Assembly (NCBI GenBank): GCA_025716855.1
Contig: JAIXMQ010000054.1
Span: forward strand, 124,001-188,000
Direction of reading: 5' to 3'
DNA: 64,000 bases
Source of the DNA: Pilaira anomala
Lineage: Eukaryota; Mucoromycota; Mucoromycetes; Mucorales; Mucoraceae
Every line of letters starts with the position of its first letter. Within the stretch, counting starts at the first letter, position 1. Shown here in pieces: positions 45,202 to 56,681 of the stretch. The position numbers and the translations under genes were made by a program. The notes under the pieces were generated by a model. The model searched no databases. It saw nothing but the letters and a program-made list of their open reading frames with translations, and had not been told where the DNA came from.

Positions 45202-47061
45202 TTAAATCACTTTAAATACACCATTCAAAGTCGAATTATTCGGTGCCGGGTTCAAATCCAAAAGACTTGTTAAGAACCTATACATTTCCGTATTAAAAAA
45301 CGGCTCTACAACAGTCCCAGGTAAATAATGTTTATCTAATTCAGGTCCTCTTGCCAAAAAAATCGCTCTCATCTCCATCGCTAAATTATCGTAACCATGA
45401 ATACCACGCGGTCTATAATCCAATCCACTATTTGGATCATAATCTGTACTACGAATAATCGAGTACCCAACATCCGGAATCATCAAAATAGGCGCAATCC
45501 GTTCTGTCATATTATAATGAAATCGTTCAGGCATTTCTTCACGTCGATACATTTGAAAGTGAGGTGTTTCGGTTGTTTGTTGTTGCAGCATGTACTGTTT
45601 AATTTCACGGTAAATTTGATCTAATGCGTATTCAGGTGCATCCTCTTTGGGTCGGATTCCGAGTAATGGCCATGCCTCTCTACTCTTTAAAAACGATTCG
45701 GATTCAGCTGATAATATTTTATCGTAGAAAATCAATTGTGATTTATCTGAAGCTGCCATACCGTGATCACTTACAACTACCAGATGAACATGTTTATCTA
45801 AATTTCTATCGCTTAAACCTTTCATTAAATGTCCAATAGCATCATCCATATCTGTCAATACAGAATTGAGCTGTTTTTTTTAAAAAAAAAAAAAATTAGC
45901 TTTAATATAAATATCGTTTAATTTCAAATCAGTACTAACTTGGTTTCCATCAGGTCCACCACCATGTCCCTTTTGATCAATCTGTGGTATATAGATAGAG
46001 ATTGACTGTGGTCTTTCACTCAAGGGCAAATCTAACCATCCTAACGCTAAATCCATTTTATCAATGGCAGTTGTAGTTCGTGTATATGATACATAATAAT
46101 CTGGCTCTACTGAATCAATCGGTACATTCGATCCTGGCCACATAATCACTGCCGATCTCTTTCCTTGTTTTTTACTCGTGACCCAAATCGGTTCTCCTCC
46201 CCACCATTTAGGGTCTCCGCTAATACTTGCGTTCTTGTGAATAAAGTTCTCTTGTTTCTCTGGATCAAAGAATTCATTTGCTACAATACCGTGTGCTTCC
46301 GGGTATAATCCAGTAACTAAAGTCCAATGATTTGGAAATGTAATCGACTGATATGTTTACTTTTTTTTTTTAGTATTTAGGGTTTCTCTCTAATAAAAAA
46401 GAAAAACAACTTACTGGAAAAGAAGGGTTCATATACTTTGCTCTAATTCCTTGCTTAGCTATTAAAATATATAAATATACGCAGATAACAAGAAAAAAAA
46501 AAAAAAACCAAAAAAAAACTAACCAAGTGAATGTATATTCGGTGTAACTTGTCTATCCAAATAATCATTTCGAAACCCATCAAGCGAGATATAAATCACA
46601 GTTGCATCAAAATACATGGATCCATTATAAAACAATCTGTCTCTTTTTACCAACACATCTTCCAACTCATTTACCGTCACCCGTGTCACTATCCCAAAGA
46701 ATCCTAATACAAAAACAACGAACAAACCCTAAATAATTCCATTTTTTTTTTTTTTTAGTTTCCCAAATGAATTTTAACGCACAAATTAATATACACTTGT
46801 ATGTACCACAGAAAGTAATGGTCTTTTCCAAGAAGAAGGCTTTGTTTTGGGTATAAACCATTCTTCGTCCATACCCATCTCAATCACTTGGTTTAAACCT
46901 TCCTCTCGCCCTGTTGTTGTTTCACTATGACTTTGTTCATCACTAAACAGTGATCTATTTAAACTTTCAGTTGCCGTCAATACTTTAAAGTCTTGGTTAC
47001 TTTTTCTTGTCCTTAGTGATAGTGAAGAATCAATATGGTTTACGTTTGGCGAGTTAGACAT
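45202..47061 (-). CDS. Ectonucleotide pyrophosphatase/phosphodiesterase (NPP family)
   Basis: 526-residue type II membrane enzyme of the alkaline-phosphatase superfamily that hydrolyses nucleotide or lipid phosphodiesters outside the cytosol. Five exons: 47061-46807, 46728-46524, 46458-46415, 46347-45940 and 45870-45202. An acidic cytosolic N-terminus is followed by one span ('GLFVVFVLGFFGIV'). Metal and catalytic residues are visible: Asp in 'YISLDGFR', nucleophile Thr in 'PSITFPNHWTLVTG', 'DQKGHGGGPDG', 'VVSDHGMA' and His in 'GIHGYDN'. Exon 1 ends at a GTACAT donor at 46806 rather than the later GTGTAT, because only that keeps frame. Yeast Npp1/2-like enzymes are the closest role. Divergent from the 153-residue gene by 117 bp. 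Confidence 0.92.
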
Positions 47062-47178
47062 GCTTTTTTTTTTTTTTTAAAAAAAAAAGAGAAATAATAA
47101 AAGAAACAATTTTTTTTTTTTTTATCCTTTTTTTTATATTTTTTTGGGCTTATCTTGAAAAAAAAAAAATAATTCAAA

Positions 47179-47821
47179 ATGAAGTTAAAGCATACTCGAA
47201 ATGTTCTTCACCTTGCCATTACTGAAAACACCGTAAGTGGAGCCATACAACTTTATGAAAATAGAAATTCACTTTTTTTTTTTTAAAAAGGCCTTACGAG
47301 TTGTGATCTACATTGCAGAAAATAAGATCGATTGGTATAACGAGAACGGGTTACACGCTTTAGTTTTAGACGCATTATATCCTGTTGTCGTTACTAACTT
47401 GGTAGTAGATAAAGGAGCTATCCTAAATAAAAAACAAAAAGGGGAGCGAGATAATCACGTTATTCAAAGTAAAAATTAAAACCATATCTATCTTTTCTTT
47501 TCACTCACATAATACATTATATAGTGGACGGCTTTCGTATCCTATATAGATTTACACAACGTAATACGCAGCAAACATTAATCGAAACGGTAAAAAAAAA
47601 AAAAAAAAAATTAAGAAGTTCACTTTTAATTTACTTTTTTTTTGTTTAAAAAACAGGAAAAAGATTTCACTTTTTCTAATGAAGAAGAAGACGAAAAACC
47701 CATTGTGAAAACAAATTATAAACCATTATCTGTTTACCCACATCAACTATTGATTTCTATTGATGATGAATTATTTATGAATAGTTCAAAATCATTAGAT
47801 TCTTATTTTCAATTGCTATAA
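47179..47821 (+). CDS. Hypothetical protein, 153 residues
   Basis: Four exons, 47179-47232, 47291-47468, 47525-47589 and 47657-47821, join in frame through GT-AG introns of 55-70 bp. The protein starts 'MKLKHTRNVLHLAI', has a hydrophobic middle helix ('ALVLDALYPVVVTNLV') and an acidic segment ('SNEEEDEKP') before 'YPHQLLISIDDELF'. 'MDGFRILYRFT' looks like a beta strand pair. I do not recognise the family. It shares a 117-bp promoter with the NPP gene and ends 240 bp before the convergent ZMIZ-like gene. Consistent splice phases over three introns make a real gene likely. Confidence 0.65.
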
Positions 47822-47990
47822 AAAGCGTATACAATTTTAATATAACTAAATAAAAAAAAAAAAAACTTTTTTTCTCTTGCTAAGTAATTGTGTTAAATGT
47901 GGTAAAAAGAGGGTATAGTATACAAACGTTGAAGGGAAAGGGGGAGGGTTATTTACACTTTTTTTTTTCCTTTTTTTTTAAAAAAAAAAA

Positions 47991-48061
47991 GAGAGAGAGA
48001 AAGAGAGAAAGAGAGAAAGAGAGAAAGAGAGAAAGAGAGAAAGAGAGAAAGAGAGAGAGAA
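47991..48061. repeat. (GA)/(GAGAAA) purine repeat
   Basis: 71 bp of pure purine on the plus strand, mainly GAGAGAAA units, directly after a T9/A10 junction and touching the stop codon of the ZMIZ-like gene. On that gene's sense strand it is a CT-rich 3' UTR. Confidence 0.9.
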
Positions 48062-48062
48062 A

Positions 48063-49060
48063 TTAATCTTCTCTTGATCTCTTGGAAGATTGATTTGTAG
48101 TGGTCCTAGTCTCAATTCCTGCCTCTATTCCCCCCTCTTCTTCTTCATCATCACTGATTAAATCAATAATAGTGACATTACTTGGCAATTCAGCTACTGC
48201 ATATTCTTCATTCTTAATAGGTTCATCTACTTTTTTTTTATCATCACTTTCACCTTCTTTCTCATCATTACGCCCGTTATCTTCATCATCTGAATCTGGA
48301 TCATCTACCTTTGTAATCGTATAGTTCTTAGGATCTTGAAACTCAATTTCAACCACATTCTTTTGTAAAGTTTTCAATAACCTTTCCATGAACAAATCTC
48401 TTGCCAACTCATCTGGATACGTTGTTTTATTACAACATGGACACAACCATTGTGGTACCTTGTTTTCGTTGGTAAGTAAATAAGGTACCAAATCAAAGCA
48501 CTAATAATAAAATGAAAAAAAAAAAAGTTTGATATCTCTCTCTCTCTCTCTCTCTCTCTTTAAATTATACCCAAAAAAATAAAAAAAAAAGACTTACCTC
48601 TAGATGTTTACAATTTCTGCCTCGAATAGGTAATTTCAATTTTTTTAATGAAATTGGACATCTCAAACTCAACTTAACAGACTTTTGTACAATCACAATA
48701 TCATCATCATCATCTTTATCCACTTGTCCAAAGAAATTTCGAATCAACTTTTCTGTTTCGTCAATTTTAATCGTAGATGCATCCACCATACGTTTAGCTG
48801 CGTTAATACTAAATTGTTTATAAATTTGTACTGCAAATGTATAATGCTACCTCAAAATCGTTAGTTTCTTTCCCTTTCCCCCCCCTTTTTTTTTTTAAAA
48901 AAAAAAAATTCAATATCTTTCACTTACACAAGCACATTCCGGTTGATAAATTTTAAGCGTATTCTCTCCAATTCTCAACTGTTTTGTTAAATCATATGGC
49001 GAATCTTTTCCATAATAAGGAGGTCCAGGATGTTGTGTGTTTTTAATTCTCTATTTGAAC

Positions 49061-49092
<32 letters not shown>

Positions 49093-50245
49093 CATAAGTT
49101 TCTCCTATTTACCATACTACAACCTTTCTTTCTTTTCATTCACTTTACCTTTTCTAAAGGAAGTCTTCTTCCATTCAAATCAATATGTAAATTTTCCGGC
49201 CATTGACACTTTCGTTCTGGTCCTTCCTTATACCAAGAAGTCAACACAAACCTCAAAGGAAACGTATCCCCTTCTCCAATCATCATAGTATCATTCGTAC
49301 ACAAATTATCAAAATCAGGTCTAGGTAAAAAAAACGATTTTCCTGAAACCTCTTGACCATGACTCAATCGAAATGGTTTCACAGCATATTCCTTCTTATA
49401 CCGAAATCGAACTCGGTCATTTTCAGGATCTAATGTCTTAGCCCTCTTCACATTCTCTTGTCCTTTGGCAGGTGGTAAATGTAATCCGGCTGGATGCATT
49501 ACAGGTGTAGACACCGCTTTACCTAGAGGCTGATAACTACTTGTGAGCGTCGCACTTGTAAGGTTAGGTGACCCGAAATTGTTACGTGTAGGTGAAGCAA
49601 TGGGTGACTGAGGTATAGAGACTGAGGGTCGAGGTGTAACGACTGAGGGTAGTCCTCCAGGTATAGATTGAATCACTTGTCCAATCGCATTTGCTGCTGT
49701 ACTGGCTGCTATTGCTCCATTGTATCCTGTTCCATTTACTGTCCCTTGTTGTTGTGGTTGAACTGCCATATGAAATAAATTACTGATTTGTTCCTGTATA
49801 CTAGCTGGCCAAGGTGTTACTGAAGAAGAAGAAGGCTGTGCAATCGCAAGACCTGACTGCTTGGCTTGTTGAATATGCGGATTAGGTGGTTGATGTGGTA
49901 CATAGTTAAAGAATTGCGGTAAATTCTGTTGTGTTAAACGTTGTGCTTGTTGTACTTGCTGTTGTACTAATTTCTGTGCTTGTTGTACTTGCTGTTGTAC
50001 TAACTGTTGCTGTGCTGATTGCTGTTGTGCTAACTGTTGCTGTGCTGATTGCTGTTGTGCTAATTGTTGGGCTTGTCTTTGGGCTGCTTGTTGTTGTTGT
50101 TGTTGCTGTTGCAATAATTGCTGTTGCTGTTGTTGATGTTGCTGTGTTAATCTTTGTTGTTGCATCTCTCGTTGCAATTGTTGTTGCTTTAACAGATGTT
50201 GCTGTTGGCTCCTTTGATACTGTTGTTGCTGTTGTTGTTGATATA

Positions 50246-50276
<31 letters not shown>

Positions 50277-51387
50277 CTGTTGTTGTTGTTGTTGTTGTTG
50301 TTGACGTTGACGTTGAAGGTATTGTTGTTGCATAACTTGTCTTTGTAAAGAAGATGGTGGTTGAGTGGCAGGGGTAGCGATACCTGATTGAGGTATTTGT
50401 ATCTGTTGATACTGAGTTTGTAAATTATTTTGAAAAGATTGCTGTTGTTGTTGAGGTTGTTGTTGTTGTTGAGGCTGTTGTTGTTGTTGTTGTTGAGTTT
50501 GTTGTTGTTGTTGTTGAGGTTGTGCTTGAGGTTGAGGAGAAGTATTTAACTCCAATAAATTCTTTACGTATTGACTATATTGTGGTGAAAAGGTAGCTAC
50601 CGGTGATTGTGGTGTAGTTATATTCGGAATAGATCGAATACTGGTAGGAGATCCGGTCATAGTAAGATTGGCTGAAGAATTTGAAGCAATTGATCCTTCA
50701 CTAGGCCTTCTTACTTGAGATGTGTTACATGCTTCATTATAATATCTTCTAATAAGTGCTATATAAACGATAAAATATTAGCATATATAACGCTTATAAT
50801 AAGATTTCTTCCCTCCCCCCCCCTTTCATTTTTTTTTGTACCTTTTGCTCTGTCAGTTAATGGTTCACATCTTTCACTTGCTGTTTTCAATATCTGGATA
50901 CCAGACCAACGACCATGTTCAGCATGTTTTTCAAATACAGCTTCAAGACATTTTAATAACGCATCTTCATTTGATAAACTATAAGCACGATCATCTTTTA
51001 ACCATACCAGTAGTTCGTCACAGGCATTGCCGTATAAATGAAATACACGTATTTCCTTTTCTAACTGTAATAAACGAAAGTTGTTGTTTTCATAGATCTG
51101 TTTATTTTTTTCTTCGGAATCGATTGAAGGTGAGCTAGGTGTATCATTCATTCCAGCTAGGAGTGGATTGCCTTGAGTCAATGCCGAAAGGTTACCAGCT
51201 ACGAAAAAAAAAGGAAATTAGCCAAAAAAAGTTTTCAAAAAGAGTGTTTATTTTTGTACAATTAATAAACTGTTCATTGAACGCCGAAAATTCTATTGAA
51301 CCCTGAAATCAATAACTGAACAAAAGAGATAGTAGAAAGAACTATATGTTAATTACCTGTTTCAGAAAACGAATCGCTAAAATTCAT
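48063..51387 (-). CDS. ZMIZ/PIAS-like SUMO E3 ligase (SP-RING)
   Basis: 935-residue SUMO E3-type protein in six exons: 51387-51357, 51198-50842, 50758-49149, 49050-48928, 48846-48598 and 48500-48063. The N-terminal helical region (about residues 15-140, 'DELLVWLKDDRAYSL', 'GRWSGIQILKTASERCEPL') resembles the TPR-like start of ZMIZ1/2. A long polyQ/Gln-rich tract follows (about 196-355). The PINIT-like part is near 560-730 ('RFRYKKEYAVKPFRLS', 'LHIDLNGRRLPLEK'). The SP-RING has Cys and His in 'LRCPISLKKL', 'CKHLECFD' and 'PQWLCPCCN' (about 767-810) and would bind Ubc9-SUMO. The C-terminus is acidic with a possible SUMO-interacting motif ('VTIIDLISDDEEEE'). Targets are probably transcription factors; that is inference. 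Confidence 0.88.
50083..50560. repeat. Polyglutamine-coding repeat in the ZMIZ-like gene
   Basis: Mixed CAA/CAG codons on the minus strand (TTG/CTG on plus), interrupted by Leu, Tyr, Arg and Pro codons. The mix of both Gln codons will slow length change compared with a pure repeat. Confidence 0.85.
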
Positions 51388-51444
51388 GTATACTGTAAAA
51401 AAAAGAAAGAAAGAAAATAAATAAAATAAAAAGAAAAAAAAAAA

Positions 51445-51479
<35 letters not shown>

Positions 51480-51645
51480 GTTATATTTGCGTCATCTTTC
51501 TTATTGGACAAAACGCGCTCTTATTTTGACACGACAAATAAAAAAAGAATCGTAAAGAAGATGTTACAAAAAAATAAAAAAGACAGCTTTTATTCCTTTT
51601 GTTATTTATCATTTTTTATTTATTTATTTATATACTTCTTTTCTT

Positions 51646-52723
51646 TTAATCCTTTTCTACAATTCGTTGTAAATGATCTTCGATTTCTTCAGTTGATAAT
51701 GTACGGAAATCAGGTTCTTCTTTAGAGACAATACCAATCTCAATTTCACCTGCTTTGAAATCAACTGCCAAAACAGTAGACAAAGTTGTAATAGCAAGCT
51801 AATAAGAGAAATTATTAATTATCATCGATATCTAAAAACGATTTTTTTTTTTTTTTTTTTTTTTTGCTTACTTCAATGGTATCTTCCATGTTCAATTCAG
51901 GATTCTTTTTCAACTTCTTTTCCAAATAATTCAATGACTCTTGTTGTTTGGCTCCAGCAGAAGTTGCCTTATATCCAACGTAATATCCTGCAGGATCACA
52001 CTTGTATAATTGAGGTCCTAATTCATCGTCATGGCCCACCAAAATCATAGCTATTATATAAAAATTAGAATACTTATGCAAAAATTATCAAAGAAAAAAA
52101 AAAAAACTTACAAACACCGTAAGGTCTCATAGCTGCTTGTTGTGTATATACTTGATTGATATTAGCTACACGCTTAGCAAGCATGTCAGTAGGAATTTCA
52201 TAACCATATTTATAACGGAATTCAGCTGCTTCTTGACGAGCCCGAGTTACTTGAGAACGTGCATCCGCTAAAATATAAAAATATGTATTAATTTCTCTTT
52301 ATTCTCTTTACTCGCCATATCTTTTTATCTTCTTTACCAATCATTCCAGTCATTACACAACCAATCTTGGGTGTTAACTTGAATACATGAGTAATAGTTG
52401 AAGGATCTAACAATTTATCCTTTTTTAAAAAAAAAGTTATGTTAAACTATTGTATAATTTCATATATAAAAAACACTACTTACAGGAACCTTTCTTTGAG
52501 TGACAATAACACAACCATCACGTCCACGTACACCAACTGAAGTAATACCACTGTTTGAAATAGCCTTGAAAGCATATTCTAATGAACAACATAATTTTTT
52601 TTTTTTTAGCTATACTGGAATTTTATTTTTATCATTTTATATGGTTATTTTACCAACTTGATATAATCTACCCTCAGGGGAGAAGATAGTAATGTGACGA
52701 TCGTAACCTGCTCCACGACTCAT
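51646..52723 (-). CDS. PSMA6: 20S proteasome alpha subunit PSMA6 (Scl1)
   Basis: 244-residue proteasome alpha-ring subunit in six exons: 52723-52654, 52578-52484, 52419-52338, 52267-52112, 52050-51872 and 51798-51646. The N-terminal alpha-subunit signature is '[19 protein letters not shown]', which forms the gate region. '[23 protein letters not shown]' and '[19 protein letters not shown]' are typical of alpha type 6/Scl1. Like other alpha subunits it lacks the catalytic N-terminal Thr. Length matches the human protein (246). Its 5' flank, shared with the wax-synthase-like gene, contains a TTACGTCACC element near 52846-52855. Confidence 0.95.
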
Positions 52724-53183
52724 GTTTAATTTAAAAAAAAGTTATTAGGGATGAGAAGAAAAAAAATAAAATAAAAACTTAGTCTTGATACACTTTAAAC
52801 GCGCGTTACTCTATTTCGCACTCTCAAGATCCACGCAAGCTAAAGTTTACGTCACCTAAGGGAAACTTCGCAGTTCTAATATATAAAGAAGAGAAGCTTT
52901 GCGTGACAATTGACGAGTTTGTTTGACTTATTCAACTATATTCGAAATATGTGGATCCAGAACTCTAAGATATACATTATTGACTTTGTTTATTTCCATA
53001 AAATTTTTCGTTTATATATATATATATATATTATTTAAAAAACCTCTGCAACAATAATTGTATAATATGATGTATTACTTTATCGGATAACACAAAAAAC
53101 TTTGTACCTGTCTAAATATCTAAACACCCCTCCACGAGTATTTTATAATTCACCTTCCTTTTTCCTTTTTATTCAACAAATTG
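52724..53183. promoter_or_regulatory. Shared upstream region, PSMA6 / wax-synthase-like gene
   Basis: 460 bp between divergent starts. Contains GCGCGTT near 52801-52807, ACGTCAC (CRE/ATF half site) near 52848-52854, and an (AT) run near 53015-53032. I did not find a clear PACE element for Rpn4. Confidence 0.45.
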
Positions 53184-54362
53184 ATGGCTTCACCGCTTTT
53201 AAATATCGCTTTACCCGAGCCTATCGTTCTCCCAGCACTTGAGTTAACAGGTCTTTACGCCTGTGTACTTGGTATCGATTACCTCCTCCTTCGAAACCAA
53301 AATAAGCTTCCCTTTATTTCCAAGTCCACTTTACGTATTGGCATGACCTTAACCCATGCCGCTATACCTCTCGCCGTTATCTCCCCACTTTCTCCGAACA
53401 ACGTTATCTTTGCCGCTGCCCCCTGGTTCCTAGCTTCCTATAGCGCTTATTTACCTACCGAGAACTTTACTTTAAAGGAATGGTTACAATCGCTTTACAA
53501 TACCATTGTCGATCGAGAAGACAAATCAACCCAGAATATTCATAGAGCGGGTCTGGTCAAGGCCCTGAGAGGTATATTCAAGCTCGCTATTTTATATTTC
53601 GGTGTAGAACCTCTTTTATCTGCTATGCCCGATGAAATGTTACAGTATCCTTGGTTTAGTCAAAAGAGTTTGACAGATACCTTTTTATTTGGCTTGAAAG
53701 CTTATTTGATATTAGGTGCTGTGGATGCCTCGACTGGTTTGGCTCAGGCTTTGACTGGATGGCGTATGGTAGATATGTTTGATTATCCTTTCTTGGCAAC
53801 GAGGTAAGAAAAAAAGAAAGAATTAAAGCACAAGATCTTCCTATATACTCATACATTTACTATTCTTAGTCCTATTGATTTATGGAGGTATAAATAGTAC
53901 TGCTTTTTTTTTTAAAAAAAAAGAAAAACTAATTCAATCTTTCATAGTAAACGATGGAATAAAATAATTCGTAACTTATTACACGCTCAAGTATTCGCTT
54001 CCAACCGACCCATAGCAACAAAAAAAGACGACGACAACGAAAAGAAGCCTACAGTTGGATTCTTCTCAACAAATACAGGTCGAGGCCTCTTATCATTTCT
54101 CGTGAGCGGTGCCTTTCACGAACTCACTGTCTGTAGCGTCTGTCGAAAACTCACGCTAGAAAACTTTGCTTTCTTTACAATCCACGGTTTAGCTTGTATG
54201 ATTGAATCCATTTACTTTCCCAAAAATAAACCAACAAGCTATACAGAGAAAGCAATTCGAATTGCAGGTCAATTGTCTTTTTTGGTCATCACAGGCCGTT
54301 TATTTTTAGCTCCTTTTCTTCGACATAGATTCACAGAGATAATTCCCTTAACTTATAAATAA
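53184..54362 (+). CDS. Wax-synthase-like MBOAT acyltransferase
   Basis: 350-residue integral membrane protein of the wax synthase / membrane-bound O-acyltransferase type. Exons 53184-53803, 53870-53887 (only 18 nt) and 53948-54362 join in phase 2. About seven hydrophobic spans, e.g. 'YACVLGIDYLLL', 'LFGLKAYLILGAVDA', 'AGQLSFLVITGRLFLAPF'. The domain motif 'SPIDLWRSKRWNKIIRNLL' is created by the microexon, and 'LVSGAFHELTV' holds the probable catalytic His. Such enzymes esterify alcohols or sterol-type acceptors with fatty acyl-CoA in the ER; substrate unknown. The ATG at 53184 is used although TTG precedes it directly. It is convergent with the aminopeptidase gene, with only 55 bp between the stops. 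Confidence 0.82.
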
Positions 54363-54417
54363 TAATTAATAATAATAAATAATAATAAAAAAAAAATAGA
54401 CGTTTTTATATAAAAAT

Positions 54418-56681
54418 TTAAATAGCCTTTGTCTCCTTTTCAAGCCAAGCAACTGCCAATGGATCATGAGCAATAAGAGAAGATAATTTCTCAAGACATT
54501 CTTGATGATAAGCATTGACCCATTTAATTTCAGAGGGAGATAAAAGTTCAACATCAATCAAGTTAAGTCCAACAGGTGCAATCGTAATGTGCTCAAATCC
54601 AAGGTACCCACGTCCACCAAAGTTATTAGGTGTATCCACATCCTTGACCAAAATCACATTTTCAATACGGATACCAAATTTACCATCTTCGTAATACCCA
54701 GGTTCATCTGTCACTGTCATACCTGCAGCAAGTGCAGTATCATTGAAATGAGGACGAATACCAATACCATGAGGTCCCTCATGTACATTTAAGAAGCAAC
54801 CAACACCATGTCCAGTACCATGAAGGAAATTGAGTCCATCTTTCCAAAGTGCTTGACGAGCAAAAGGATCCAACAAGTATCCTGTAGTTCCCTTTGGAAA
54901 TACTGCTTCATCAATAGCAATATGACCTTGAAGGACACGTGTAAAGCATCTCTTTTCATATTCAGTAGGTGTACCGAAATGGAAGGTACGAGTGACATCG
55001 GTTGTACCATCATAGTATTGTCCTCCACTATCACAAAGATAGATTTGGGTAGGATCAATGACCTTACATGTTTCTTTCTCGGGCTTGTAATGAATAATGG
55101 CTCCACTAGGTCCTGTAGATGAAATCGTAGCAAATGATAATCCAACAAAGTGCTCTTGTTCCTTTCTGAATAGTTCTAAACGATCTGCTCCATCTACTTC
55201 ATCCAATTTCTCTCCAGCTAGCAACTTATCTTCTAACCATGCAAAGTAACGAACAAGTGCTGCACCATCACGAAGATGACATGCGCGCATACCCTCTAAT
55301 TCTTCTGGGGTTTTAATTGCTTTAGCGTCCGTAACAAAAGATCTTTCTTCTAAAACATTGGTCTAAATTATTTTAAAATAGGTTAGTCTTTAATTTTTTA
55401 CAGAAATCTTGAATATATATTCTGCACTTACTTCGCCTACAGCAACCTCAACTGCTAAACTAGTCTTGTTGTTTACAATTAATCGTTTACCATTTAAATC
55501 CAATTCTTTTAATTCATGAAAGAGTTCAGAGTAGGGTCTAACAGTGACAAGAGATCCCAAGTGTTCTTTAACTTCTTCAGTGACCTTATCCAAATCCACA
55601 TACAAGATGGCATCCTTTTCAGACACAACAGCATACGAAAAGAAGACTGGATTACATTCAATATCGGACCCACGAAGATTAAATAACCATGCAATTTCAT
55701 CTAAAGCAGATACAATAGTACCATACGCATTCTTACTACCAATATAATCACGTAAATCTTTCAATTTTTCCTGAATTGTCTTGCCTAGTTAATTCAAAAA
55801 AAAAGTAAGTTTTTCAACTCTATTTATGGGAATTTTTGACTAAAGAAATATTTTTTTTTTACCAGTGTATTTTACAGGTTGCACAAAGATTTTATCTTTA
55901 GGTGATTCGGGTCTATCTTTACCCCAGGCAAGGTCAATTAAATTCTCTTTGAGAGGGACTAAACAAGATCCCAAGGTTTGAAGTTGTAACGTCAATTGAT
56001 GAGCGTCCACTATTTAACTTTCTTTTTTAGCTTCAATGAATTATTTCCTTTTTTTCTAATTTCACGTTACCAGCATTGATAAGTTTAGGATCTAATCCAA
56101 TTCGAGAGCCCGAAGGAACATTCTAAATTATAAAAACGTATATTTTCAATAAAACCAATTCACAACACGCATTTACTAAAAAAAAATAAAAAAATTGTAC
56201 CTTGACCAAATATTCTTGCCAAGTAGGCACTCCAGGGTTACCTTGCTTCATTAATGTCCAATTGTTATCCAATTGTTGAGAAGCCTGTAAAAAGTATCGA
56301 CCATCTGTAAATAAAGCTGCTTCCTTTAACGTAATCACAGCGAAACCTTTTTTTTTTTTATTTATTAGTATATAACCGTGAGAAAATAATAAAGCTTATA
56401 TTTACCTGCTGAACCAGTGAAACCAGAAATCCAGTGACGACGCTTATCACAATCTGCAATATATTCACTCTAATATATCGTATTTAGTTTTTATTTATTT
56501 CGTTTAAAAAAAATATAACTTACTTGGTGGGCATCTTCAGAAGGTGCAAGGCTATATGTAGAGGAAAATGTTAATATCCAATATATTTTTTATAGTATGA
56601 AATACTTTACAAGACATCCACATCATGCTCCTTCATTAATTCACGAAGACTAGCTAAACGATCTGTTGTTACTGTTACCAT
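54418..56681 (-). CDS. Xaa-Pro aminopeptidase (aminopeptidase P), copy 1
   Basis: 601-residue cytosolic aminopeptidase P (XPNPEP1/Icp55-like M24B family) that removes N-terminal residues before proline. Eight exons: 56681-56611, 56551-56524, 56469-56406, 56346-56201, 56122-56071, 56009-55863, 55784-55432 and 55362-54418, all phases consistent. The creatinase N-domain includes '[11 protein letters not shown]' and '[13 protein letters not shown]'. In the M24 domain the dinuclear metal ligands are visible: Asp in 'YLCDSGGQY', Asp in '[11 protein letters not shown]', His in 'HGTGHGVG', Glu in 'TDEPGYY' and Glu in 'IRIENVILV'. No presequence, so cytosolic. Exon 1 and intron 1 are repeated in inverse orientation at the right edge. 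Confidence 0.96.

Noticed and set aside
47991..48061. Regular GAGAAA repeat considered as a CRISPR-like array
   Set aside because: Simple purine microsatellite without spacers; the window is eukaryotic.
49931..50335. Plus-strand open frame of Val/Leu/Ile repeats
   Set aside because: Antisense of the polyglutamine tract in the ZMIZ-like gene.
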